A stretch of 7,451 nt of DNA from an uncultured Prevotella sp. (GTDB taxonomy: Bacteria > Bacteroidota > Bacteroidia > Bacteroidales > Bacteroidaceae), in NCBI GenBank assembly GCA_900557035.1, contig USRA01000076.1, positions 1 to 7,451 on the forward strand, in the 5' to 3' direction. Positions within the stretch are counted from its first letter, which is position 1. Every line of letters begins with the position of its first letter. Of this stretch, positions 1-5,869 are shown piece after piece. A program made the position numbers and the translations under genes. Under the pieces are notes generated by a model. That model made no database searches. It saw only the letters and a program-made list of their open reading frames with translations, and was not told where the DNA came from.

Positions 1-67
1 CTGTAACATTTACCAATGAAAGTGCAAGCATCATAGCTGCGCTCTTTCCATTTAAAAAGTTGTTCAT
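1..67 (-). CDS. N-terminal fragment of a divergent, probably exported protein (partial)
   Basis: An open frame runs from ATG at 67-65 leftwards off the window edge. It gives 22 complete codons starting MNNFLNGKSAAMMLALSLVN. A lysine near the N terminus followed by a stretch rich in Ala, Met, Leu and Val looks like a Sec signal peptide, so the product may be exported or an outer-membrane protein. A Bacteroidota-type -7 box lies about 47 bp upstream of the start in the same orientation, which supports a real gene start. Too little is visible to name a family. It is transcribed divergently from dinB and need not be related to it in function. Confidence 0.5.
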   Translation of the reverse strand, partial: MNNFLNGKSAAMMLALSLVNVT

Positions 68-113
68 ACTTTAAATGTTTAATTTGTTAGCGTTAATGTT
101 TTGATTTCTGCTG

Positions 114-121
114 CAAAAATA
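114..121 (-). promoter_or_regulatory. -7 box of the divergent left-hand gene
   Basis: Read on the minus strand this is TATTTTTG, a full match to the Bacteroidota -7 consensus TAnnTTTG. It would start a transcript near position 107 with a leader of about 40 nt before the ATG at 67. No exact TTTG -33 box is present at the usual 19-21 nt spacing, so the call rests on the -7 box and its position. Confidence 0.45.
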
Positions 122-233
122 CATAAAGGTCTGAACAGCGGCTTAAAAAATCATTTCATAAGATACAAAAAATCGTTCAATGAAACATAATTGCCAACAG
201 ATGAACGAATATTAATAAGAATAAAAGAAAAGA

Positions 234-265
234 TTTGCATAAGAAAGAAATAATTCGTATTTTTG
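234..265 (+). promoter_or_regulatory. dinB promoter, Bacteroidota sigma-70 type
   Basis: TTTG at 234-237 and TATTTTTG at 258-265 are separated by 20 nt. This matches the Bacteroides-type consensus of TTTG, 19-21 nt, TAnnTTTG on both elements. Transcription would begin around 271-275, leaving a leader of about 40 nt before the dinB ATG at 313. I see no LexA-like palindrome around it, so the sequence gives no direct sign of SOS control. Confidence 0.7.
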
Positions 266-312
266 CAACAAACAAAGCACGCAAATAATAAAAAGTGCAT
301 AACATATAGACA

Positions 313-1434
313 ATGGAAGAACGGAAGATTATACATATCGACATGGATGCTTTCTTTGCAGCGGTAGAACAAAGAGACTATCCCGAACTGAGGGGCAAAC
401 CCGTAGCGGTGGGCTTCGACGGTCCTCGCGGTGTGGTTTCTACAGCCAGCTATGAGGCTCGCAAATGGGGCGTACACTCAGCACAATCTATTGCCCAAGC
501 CAAGCAGCGCTGTCCTGACCTCATCATCGTGCCTTGTCGGCATTCTTATTATGCAGAAATATCTCATCAGATACATCAGATATTCCAGGAATACACCGAT
601 CTCATCGAACCCATCTCTATTGATGAAGCCTTTCTAGATGTAACACACAACAAAAAGGACATAGAGATGGCAGTAGATATTGCAAAGGAAATCAAGACTC
701 GTATCAAGGAGGCAACAGGTCTCACAGCCTCGGCAGGCATCAGCTACTGCAAGTTTCTCGCCAAGGTGGCATCCGATTACCGGAAGCCAGACGGCATCTG
801 CACCATCCATCCCGATAAGGCTCTCGATTTCATCGCCCAGCTCCCTGTAGAGGATTTCTGGGGCGTAGGCAAGAAGACCCTACAGAAGATGCACTTCATG
901 GGCATCTATAACGGTGATGACTTAAGGAAAGTATCCGAAGAACATCTTGTAGAAGTTTTCGGGAAAGCCGGACATATCTTCTACCATTTTGCAAGAGGTA
1001 TAGACGAACGCCCCGTCATCACCTATCGGGAACGCAAATCTGTGGGATGCGAACAGACTTTCCTGGAGGATATCTATGCCAAGTCGGCAGTGATTATCGA
1101 ACTCTACCATACGGTTCTTGAACTGCTGGAGAGAATCGCCAAAAGCGGTTTCGAAGGAAGAACCTTAACACTGAAGGTGAAATTCTCGGATTTCACTCAG
1201 ATTACCCGCAGCATCTCTCAAGAGAAGATTCTGACGAAAAAAGACGATATCCTTCCCCTTGCCAAGCGACTGCTTCAACTGGTAAATTACTCTTCGAGCC
1301 GTCCCATCCGTCTGTTGGGCCTATCCGTAAGCAATGCCACCTCAGAAGAAGCCCGGAAGGAAGACAAGGAGAACAGTACACTGAAACCAGAGTACCGGGA
1401 ATTGGAACTCGAGTTTGAGGAATGGAAAGAATGA
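313..1434 (+). CDS. dinB: DNA polymerase IV (Y-family translesion polymerase)
   Basis: The 373-residue product is a complete Y-family DNA polymerase. These enzymes lack proofreading and extend primers past damaged template bases in the cytoplasm. The first metal-binding motif is IIHIDMDAFFAAVEQ (residues 6-20), with catalytic Asp10 and the sugar steric gate at Phe15. The second is SIDEAFLDV (102-110), with catalytic Asp104 and Glu105. The thumb carries helix-hairpin-helix residues around FWGVGKKTL (about 182-190), and the little-finger domain follows at roughly 240-350. The C-terminal tail is charged and ends in RELELEFEEWKE, where LELEF could be a degenerate sliding-clamp motif of the QLxLxL/F kind; this is inferred. 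Length is close to other bacterial DinB proteins. The ATG at 313 is the only sensible start, about 40 nt after the predicted transcription start; there is no Shine-Dalgarno sequence, as is common in Bacteroidota. The gene appears monocistronic, with its own promoter and terminator. Confidence 0.96.
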   Translation: MEERKIIHIDMDAFFAAVEQRDYPELRGKPVAVGFDGPRGVVSTASYEARKWGVHSAQSIAQAKQRCPDLIIVPCRHSYYAEISHQIHQIFQEYTDLIEPISIDEAFLDVTHNKKDIEMAVDIAKEIKTRIKEATGLTASAGISYCKFLAKVASDYRKPDGICTIHPDKALDFIAQLPVEDFWGVGKKTLQKMHFMGIYNGDDLRKVSEEHLVEVFGKAGHIFYHFARGIDERPVITYRERKSVGCEQTFLEDIYAKSAVIIELYHTVLELLERIAKSGFEGRTLTLKVKFSDFTQITRSISQEKILTKKDDILPLAKRLLQLVNYSSSRPIRLLGLSVSNATSEEARKEDKENSTLKPEYRELELEFEEWKE

Positions 1435-1480
1435 GAAAAGAGATGAGAAGAAGGAAGGGAGATCCCCCGAATAGAAAGTG

Positions 1481-1518
1481 AAAAGCAGCTGTCAGGCATA
1501 TTCCTGCAGCTGCTTTTT
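1481..1518 (+). terminator. Intrinsic terminator after dinB, possibly bidirectional
   Basis: AAAAGCAGCTG (1481-1491) plus CAGG (1493-1496) pairs with CCTG (1503-1506) plus CAGCTGCTTTT (1507-1517), leaving one bulged T and a 6-nt loop. The stem is GC-rich in the middle and is followed by T-rich sequence (1514-1518 and 1521-1525). It sits 47 bp after the dinB stop. The A-rich left arm gives a T-run on the other strand, so it could also stop transcripts coming leftwards from the GH92/HTCS side. Confidence 0.85.
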
Positions 1519-1529
1519 CATTTTTACTG

Positions 1530-1800
1530 TTTTTTCCCAAAACTAACTATTCATTTTCCCAAAATAACTATAAACCTATCTTAAACAACTAACTAATATT
1601 TTCCCAAAACAACCTTTAACCTAAAAGAAACTAATTACCTCTGAAAAACAATCCTATAAACCTAAATAACTAAAACCTATATACTTACTAAACCTATGAA
1701 CTTACTAAACCTTAAACTTTTAAACCATTAAAACCTAAACTTAAAAACTTGCAAATATTACTACCTCAAATACTTGAAACAACTTATTAACTTCAAATTT
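1530..1800. other. G-depleted, C-over-G skewed non-coding tract
   Basis: Over 271 bp the + strand carries only 5 G (at 1627, 1643, 1698, 1751 and 1776) against about 61 C; the rest is A and T. Short words such as AACCTAAA, ACTAACTA and TTACTAAACCT recur without a fixed period. No convincing open frame exists on either strand. A + strand RNA from here would be C-rich, G-poor and nearly unable to fold, the composition known for Rho-loading (rut) sites. A minus-strand RNA would be G-rich and C-poor. The tract lies between the dinB terminator and the GH92 relic. Its function is unknown. Confidence 0.6.
1532..1609. repeat. Three direct copies of TTTTCCCAAAA
   Basis: Exact copies of the 11-mer lie at 1532-1542, 1554-1564 and 1599-1609, with start-to-start distances of 22 and 45 bp, close to two and four helical turns. 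Copies 1 and 2 are each followed within two bases by AACTA. The flanks TTTT and AAAA make each unit a partial palindrome around CCC. They could be protein-binding sites or the debris of local duplication; the sequence does not decide. Confidence 0.55.
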
Positions 1801-1806
1801 CTGGTG

Positions 1807-1814
1807 CAAAAGTA
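1807..1814 (-). promoter_or_regulatory. Isolated -7-like box facing the G-depleted tract
   Basis: On the minus strand this reads TACTTTTG followed by CACC, a full match to TAnnTTTG with a common Bacteroidota-style context. A transcript from it would start near 1800 and run leftwards through the whole G-depleted tract to the hairpin at 1481-1518, about 320 nt. No TTTG is present 19-21 nt upstream, and no open frame lies downstream, so this is only a candidate, possibly for a non-coding RNA. Confidence 0.25.
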
Positions 1815-1843
1815 TGAAGATTTAGCGAAAGTCATGGATAATT

Positions 1844-1931
1844 ATCGTTCAAAAACTAGAAAAAAAAAGGTACTTTGCACTCTTTTCATCGAAAATGAAC
1901 GATTTTTGCACCTTTCCCGAACGATTTTTTG
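1844..1931. repeat. Cluster of GAACGAT / ATCGTTC repeats
   Basis: ATCGTTC occurs at 1844-1850 and its reverse complement GAACGAT at 1897-1903 and 1919-1925. The last two are extended as GAACGATTTTTG (1897-1908) and GAACGATTTTTTG (1919-1931), 22 bp apart. The longer 13-mer also occurs, inverted, at 166-178 in the dinB upstream region. The spread fits a promoter-associated or operator-like motif, but no gene start is found next to this cluster now. Confidence 0.4.
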
Positions 1932-1943
1932 AATCGCTATCGG

Positions 1944-2775
1944 TTATTTCCTTGAAAAAGAGCAAGGAGCATCATCTTTATGAGTACCTCGCTGCAAGTT
2001 TGGTTGCTCAGAAAGTCGATAGGTAATCTGTGTTCCCTGCATCAAAGAACGCATATCAAGATAGTTATGCTGGTAAGATTTGCCATTCAGCAACATTTCA
2101 TCCACATAGCATCCCTTGCCCTCCGACACCCATCGCCGAGAAGACATACCAGGCTGAAGTCTGACCATTATCCTCATCACCACAATAGCCATCTGGAGCT
2201 GGCGTATAGAGCTTGTCCATCACCTGGCGAATCCAAAGCTTTACCCAACTGACAGATGCACCAGTCATCGTAAGCATATTCCAAAGTACGGGCTACACTC
2301 TCATTAATCTTCACATCGTATGGCACATAATCCAACTTATCGTAATACTCATATCCCAAACGTCCTGTAGAGTTTACCTGAGGATGAACAGCCTGGGTAC
2401 CATGCACCACAGCCTGCCAAAGCGTTTCCATATCATAGCCGCGCAAACCGGAAAGATAAGCATCGGCAACCACAGAAGCGGAATTATTGCCCACCATACA
2501 ACCACGATGTCCCGGACCTGCCCACTCAGGCGGGAATCACCTGGATGTAACTTCCCTTGTCGAAGGCATCAAACACGACATTGGCCTGATCTGACTTCGG
2601 GAAAGTGAAAGCCATCAAGGCTGCACGCTCCGTGGGGCACAACTCAGCCGTTACATCATAGTCAGCCAGATAGACACTATAATAATAAGTTGTAGCCTTC
2701 TCTGCCTTGTGAGAGAACCAGCTGGCACGCTTGGCTTCATCAAAGACAGGTTTACCCACGGTAGGTAACAGGGAA
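1944..2775 (-). pseudogene. Multiply deleted GH92 alpha-mannosidase relic
   Basis: Four collinear pieces of a GH92 exo-alpha-mannosidase remain. These secreted, calcium-dependent enzymes trim mannosides from glycans. Piece A (2775-2529, 81 codons) is N-terminal and includes RASWFSHKAEKA, YYYSVYLADYDVTAEL and FDAFDKGSYIQVIP; it ends at TGA 2528-2526. Piece B (2527-2234, 98 codons), shifted by one base, starts EWAGPGHRGCMVGNNSASVV and ends at QLGKAL. Piece C (2235-2128, 36 codons), shifted again, has LYTPAPDGYCGDEDNGQTSA, the conserved segment carrying the family's base aspartates. Piece D (2111-1944), in a third frame, has CYVDEMLLNGKSY and ends PCSFSRK with TAA. About 270 codons remain of a normal 730-770. 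The signal peptide, the start, the stretch between A and B, and the region between B and C that normally holds the catalytic glutamate (EGN motif) are gone. It lies 15 bp after the HTCS stop in the same direction, as expected for a former locus partner. No working enzyme can be made. The family call is from recognised motifs; boundaries are accurate to several bases only. Confidence 0.85.
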
Positions 2776-2790
2776 TTGTTTGATGTAGTA

Positions 2791-5592
2791 TTATATATTT
2801 CCCACTTCTCCCGGCAACATACCATACTCATCCTTAAAACACTTGGTGAAATAAGAAGGAGCAGAGAAGCCCACATCATAGGCAACCTCGGAAACACTCA
2901 TACTGCGGGACTCCAGCAAACGTTTTGCTTTCGCCAAGCGAGCCTTGCGAAGCAAATCTACGACAGAAGAACCCGTCATCGCCTTCACCTTACGATAAAG
3001 CTGGACGCGGCTCAAGCCAATCTGCTTACCGATATCCTCGACACCAAACTCGCTATCCGAGAGATTCTTCTGAATGATGGCGTGAAGCTGTTTCAGGAAC
3101 TGCTTATCGCGATCTTCCAGATGAGAATCGGCAATTTCCAGCTCTGCCTCCAAAGTGCCCTGGAAAAGATGCTTCAGAAGCTTGCGCTGCTTCAACAGAT
3201 TCTCAATACGTGCCAGGAGTACCTTGCTGTGGAACGGCTTGGTGATGTAGGAATCGGCACCATGCTCATAACCCTCGGCACGATGCTCTTCCAGATTCTT
3301 AGCCGTAAGCATAATGACAGGGATATGAGAGGTTGCAGTATGGGTCTTCAGATTCTGCGTAAACTCCAGACCATCCATCACCGGCATCATCACATCACAG
3401 ACCACCAGGTCAGGAACTTCCTTCTTGGCAACATCCAGACCTTCCTTACCATCGGCAGCTTCCAAGACAATATAATCATCCTGCAGAAGGGTATGTTCGT
3501 ACTGACGGATATCATTATTGTCGTCAATTACCAAGACGGTTGGCTTATTCGTGTTATCGCTCAGCAACTGCTGTACTTTTCCACTTTTTCTCTCTCCATC
3601 ATCGATATATTGCAGATTAGCCTCATCTACCAACGTTTTATCATCTGACAAAGAGAAACTTACAGAGTTATCCACATTATCCACATCAGTGTGGATAACT
3701 AGCGACTTATCCTCCTGCTCACGAGGAATCACCACGAAAAAGTCGGATCCCTTACCCAATTCACTTTCTACATGAGCCTCGCCATGATGCAATTCAACAA
3801 ACGACTTTACCAAAGCCAAGCCGATGCCCGTACCGCTTGCTGCTCCCTTAGCCTGGAAGAAACGCTCGAAAATCTTGCCAGCCTCTTCCTGCGAGATTCC
3901 CTTACCGGTATCTCTTACATCCAGGCGGAACTTTCCATCCTCATCTTTCAGAGATACGAAAATATCGCCACCGGCAGGTGTATATTTCAAGGCATTGCTC
4001 AGAAGATTGAAGACAACACGAGCTATCTTCTCCTTATCTGCAACCACCTCCTGAGAACCGACCGAATCAGTTATATCCAAATGAAGCCTGATTTGCTTAC
4101 GCTCAGCAGTAAGCTGGAAATCGCCTACCCACATTTTCAAAACTTTCACCAGGTCGAAGCGATAGAGCGTCAACTCCATCTTTCCGTTCTGAATCTTTCG
4201 GAAATCGAGGATGCTGCTCACCAGTTGCTGAAGAGCTACCGCATTACGCTTCACCATCTTTAAGAGTTCACGACACTTTCCCTTGATGCAACTGTCCTCC
4301 AGCAGCATTTCCACAGGATCGGCAATCAATGTCAATGGAGTACGGAGCTCATGACTGATATTCGTAAAGAACACCAGGCGGGAATGGGTGAGTTCCAACA
4401 CCTCCTCGTTCAGGCGTTTCAACTCCGCATTCTTGCTTTCCAATTCCCCATTCACTCTTTTCAACTCTCCATTGGTTCTCGCCAATTCCTCATTCAGTTT
4501 AGCCTTCACCACATAACTGCGGAAAATCATAGCAGCAGCGACAATACAAACCAGCAAGAACAGGCACAAGCCTATCAACATCACTTTCTGGGAATTATAG
4601 TCAGAAAGATACCGATCCACCTGTTTATGCAAAGCCTTCAAATTATGAGCCTGTCGTTCAGCGTCCCTGGCTTCCATCAACGTAAGTTCCGCATTTTCCT
4701 GGGTAATGATAGATGTACTGAGATAGTTTTTCCGCTCAAAAGGCTGATGCTTGAGGATTTTCATAGCCAAGGCAATCACCTCATCACCCTTGGTAGGATA
4801 AAGATAGGAAGCCTCGAAGATGCCATCTCGCACCAGCTCTAGGCCACCACCCTTGGTAGCCATTCCATCAACACCCGTAAATTTATAACGATGCTGCAGC
4901 CCCATCTGCTTGGCAGCCTCGTAGGCGCCCCATGCCAGACGATCGTTGTGAGCAAAGACATAATCAAAATCCTGTGTCTTCTTCAGGATGCGCTTCATTG
5001 CCTGAACGCCTCCTTCCTCCTTCCAGTTGCCTCCTTCAGAAGCAATCATCTGGATACCCGGATATGGTTTGATGGCATCCATAAAACCAAGATGGCGCTC
5101 CATGGCAGGCGAAGATCCATCCAATCCACAGATTTCAACAATGCGGCCCTTACCCTGAAGTTTTTGAGCTATAAAGGTACCCATCGACTTACCGATATGA
5201 TAGTTGTCGCAGCCGATGAATGCAGTATATTTATCGGTATTGGAGATACGATCATACAGAATCACCGGGATTCCCTTCTCGTAGGCACGCTCAACCGCCT
5301 TGGAAATCGCACTCAACTGATTAGGAGAGATGACCAGCAAGTCCACGCCCTCATCCACGAACTGATTAACCTGTTTGTTCTGCAACACATTGTCATCATT
5401 CGAGGAAGCAAGCTTCACGATAATCGAATCATTGAGATATTCTCCCATCTTCAGCTCATCATTGAGCTTGTTGCGCCAGATATCCTCGGAGCATTGGGAT
5501 ACACCAATGACAAACTTCTTTGGCTGCTGCTTGCATGCTGCCAAAGAAAGTCCCAAACCTATATATATAATAAGGTATAAATATCGTTTCAT
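2791..5592 (-). CDS. Hybrid two-component system regulator with periplasmic sugar-binding sensor (HTCS)
   Basis: This 933-residue protein combines a whole signalling pathway in one inner-membrane chain, the Bacteroidota design that turns on glycan-utilisation genes when a sugar is bound outside. In order: lipoprotein-type signal peptide with lipobox LSLAAC (Cys20); a LacI/ribose-binding-type periplasmic domain (about 27-300) with motifs FVIGVSQCSEDIWR, DLLVISPNQ, IPVILYDR and FAHNDRLAWGAYEA; a membrane helix (about 336-358); a coiled coil of NxELxR repeats (361-403); histidine kinase with phospho-accepting His414 in SHELRTP, N box NLLSNALKY (Asn533), DTGKGI and GTGIGLAL; a receiver with Asp690/Asp691, phospho-accepting Asp733 (VVCDVMMPVMDG), Thr763 and Lys785; and an AraC-type helix-turn-helix (about 831-931). 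All key residues are present, so it should work. The sensor type resembles fructose-sensing HTCS proteins such as BT1754, so a simple sugar ligand is plausible. The ATG at 5592 is chosen because it begins the signal peptide; an in-frame ATG at 5664 lies inside the predicted -7 box. The gene precedes the GH92 relic, and its last residues (GEVGNI) may have been altered by the nearby deletion. Confidence 0.93.
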   Translation of the reverse strand: MKRYLYLIIYIGLGLSLAACKQQPKKFVIGVSQCSEDIWRNKLNDELKMGEYLNDSIIVKLASSNDDNVLQNKQVNQFVDEGVDLLVISPNQLSAISKAVERAYEKGIPVILYDRISNTDKYTAFIGCDNYHIGKSMGTFIAQKLQGKGRIVEICGLDGSSPAMERHLGFMDAIKPYPGIQMIASEGGNWKEEGGVQAMKRILKKTQDFDYVFAHNDRLAWGAYEAAKQMGLQHRYKFTGVDGMATKGGGLELVRDGIFEASYLYPTKGDEVIALAMKILKHQPFERKNYLSTSIITQENAELTLMEARDAERQAHNLKALHKQVDRYLSDYNSQKVMLIGLCLFLLVCIVAAAMIFRSYVVKAKLNEELARTNGELKRVNGELESKNAELKRLNEEVLELTHSRLVFFTNISHELRTPLTLIADPVEMLLEDSCIKGKCRELLKMVKRNAVALQQLVSSILDFRKIQNGKMELTLYRFDLVKVLKMWVGDFQLTAERKQIRLHLDITDSVGSQEVVADKEKIARVVFNLLSNALKYTPAGGDIFVSLKDEDGKFRLDVRDTGKGISQEEAGKIFERFFQAKGAASGTGIGLALVKSFVELHHGEAHVESELGKGSDFFVVIPREQEDKSLVIHTDVDNVDNSVSFSLSDDKTLVDEANLQYIDDGERKSGKVQQLLSDNTNKPTVLVIDDNNDIRQYEHTLLQDDYIVLEAADGKEGLDVAKKEVPDLVVCDVMMPVMDGLEFTQNLKTHTATSHIPVIMLTAKNLEEHRAEGYEHGADSYITKPFHSKVLLARIENLLKQRKLLKHLFQGTLEAELEIADSHLEDRDKQFLKQLHAIIQKNLSDSEFGVEDIGKQIGLSRVQLYRKVKAMTGSSVVDLLRKARLAKAKRLLESRSMSVSEVAYDVGFSAPSYFTKCFKDEYGMLPGEVGNI
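3667..3699. other. Three perfect DnaA-box 9-mers inside the HTCS gene
   Basis: TTATCCACA occurs at 3668-3676 and again directly at 3677-3685, and its reverse complement TGTGGATAA at 3690-3698. The outer copies form an exact 10-bp inverted repeat (GTTATCCACA and TGTGGATAAC), and the inner two form a 9-bp hairpin around the 4-nt loop TCAG. The segment codes for the linker between kinase and receiver (about residues 630-644, VIHTDVDNVDNSV). The tandem pair corresponds to the repeated Val-Asp-Asn. The match to the standard DnaA box is seen; that DnaA binds here is not shown, and the repeat may reflect codon duplication alone. Confidence 0.4.
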
Positions 5593-5661
5593 ATATATTG
5601 TACTGTTTAAAATTATAGATTGATAGGCTCTAAAAGAGTTGCCTCTACAAGAGTTTCGGTG

Positions 5662-5669
5662 CAAATTTA
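5662..5669 (-). promoter_or_regulatory. -7 box of the HTCS gene
   Basis: On the minus strand this reads TAAATTTG followed by CACC, matching TAnnTTTG. It would give a start near 5655 and a leader of about 60 nt before the ATG at 5592. No TTTG -33 box lies at the proper distance, as might be expected for a weakly expressed regulator. Confidence 0.5.
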
Positions 5670-5756
5670 CTATTTTTTTTTGTATTTTAGTGCATTTGGT
5701 GCGTTTTTTACAAATTAAGGTTCATTTTTTATAAAGAGAATCTGCAGAAATCATCG

Positions 5757-5764
5757 TAACTTTG
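5757..5764 (+). promoter_or_regulatory. -7 box of aspA
   Basis: TAACTTTG matches TAnnTTTG and is followed by CAGC. Transcription would start about 5770, giving an AT-rich leader of roughly 100 nt with no Shine-Dalgarno sequence. The -33 position holds A/T-rich sequence but no exact TTTG, so an activator may help. The leader has a weak hairpin (AAGGA and TCCTT arms around 5776-5790) and no recognisable riboswitch. Confidence 0.5.
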
Positions 5765-5869
5765 CAGCGGATAAAGGAAACAACTCCTTCTTCCGAAAAC
5801 AGAGAATTAATATAATGCAATAACTAGAGAATAGATAACATTAGTATAAACAACAAAACTAACTATATT

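Noticed and set aside
151..477. 108-residue minus-strand open frame
   Set aside because: It overlaps the dinB start and promoter in antisense; its product is a cysteine- and phenylalanine-rich translation of promoter DNA with no domain.
1540..1800. CRISPR array or telomere-like repeat array suggested by recurring CCTAAA words
   Set aside because: The words have no fixed period, no spacer structure and no exact long repeat; composition alone explains them.
2731..3648. 305-residue open frame on the + strand
   Set aside because: It lies opposite the HTCS receiver and AraC domains, whose motifs are unmistakable on the minus strand; the + strand product has no recognisable domain and begins inside the GH92 relic.
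3667..3699. Chromosomal replication origin
   Set aside because: No AT-rich unwinding element or dnaA/dnaN neighbour is seen, and the boxes lie inside an intact coding sequence.
4891..5580. 229-residue open frame on the + strand
   Set aside because: Antisense shadow of the HTCS sugar-binding domain; no family-like motifs and no promoter.
5593..5664. Upstream in-frame ATG extending the HTCS by 24 residues
   Set aside because: The extension would put the signal peptide inside the chain and its ATG falls within the predicted -7 box.
5815..5823. Mini-ORF ATG CAA TAA in the aspA leader
   Set aside because: Two codons in an AT-rich leader are expected by chance, and nothing around it suggests attenuation control.
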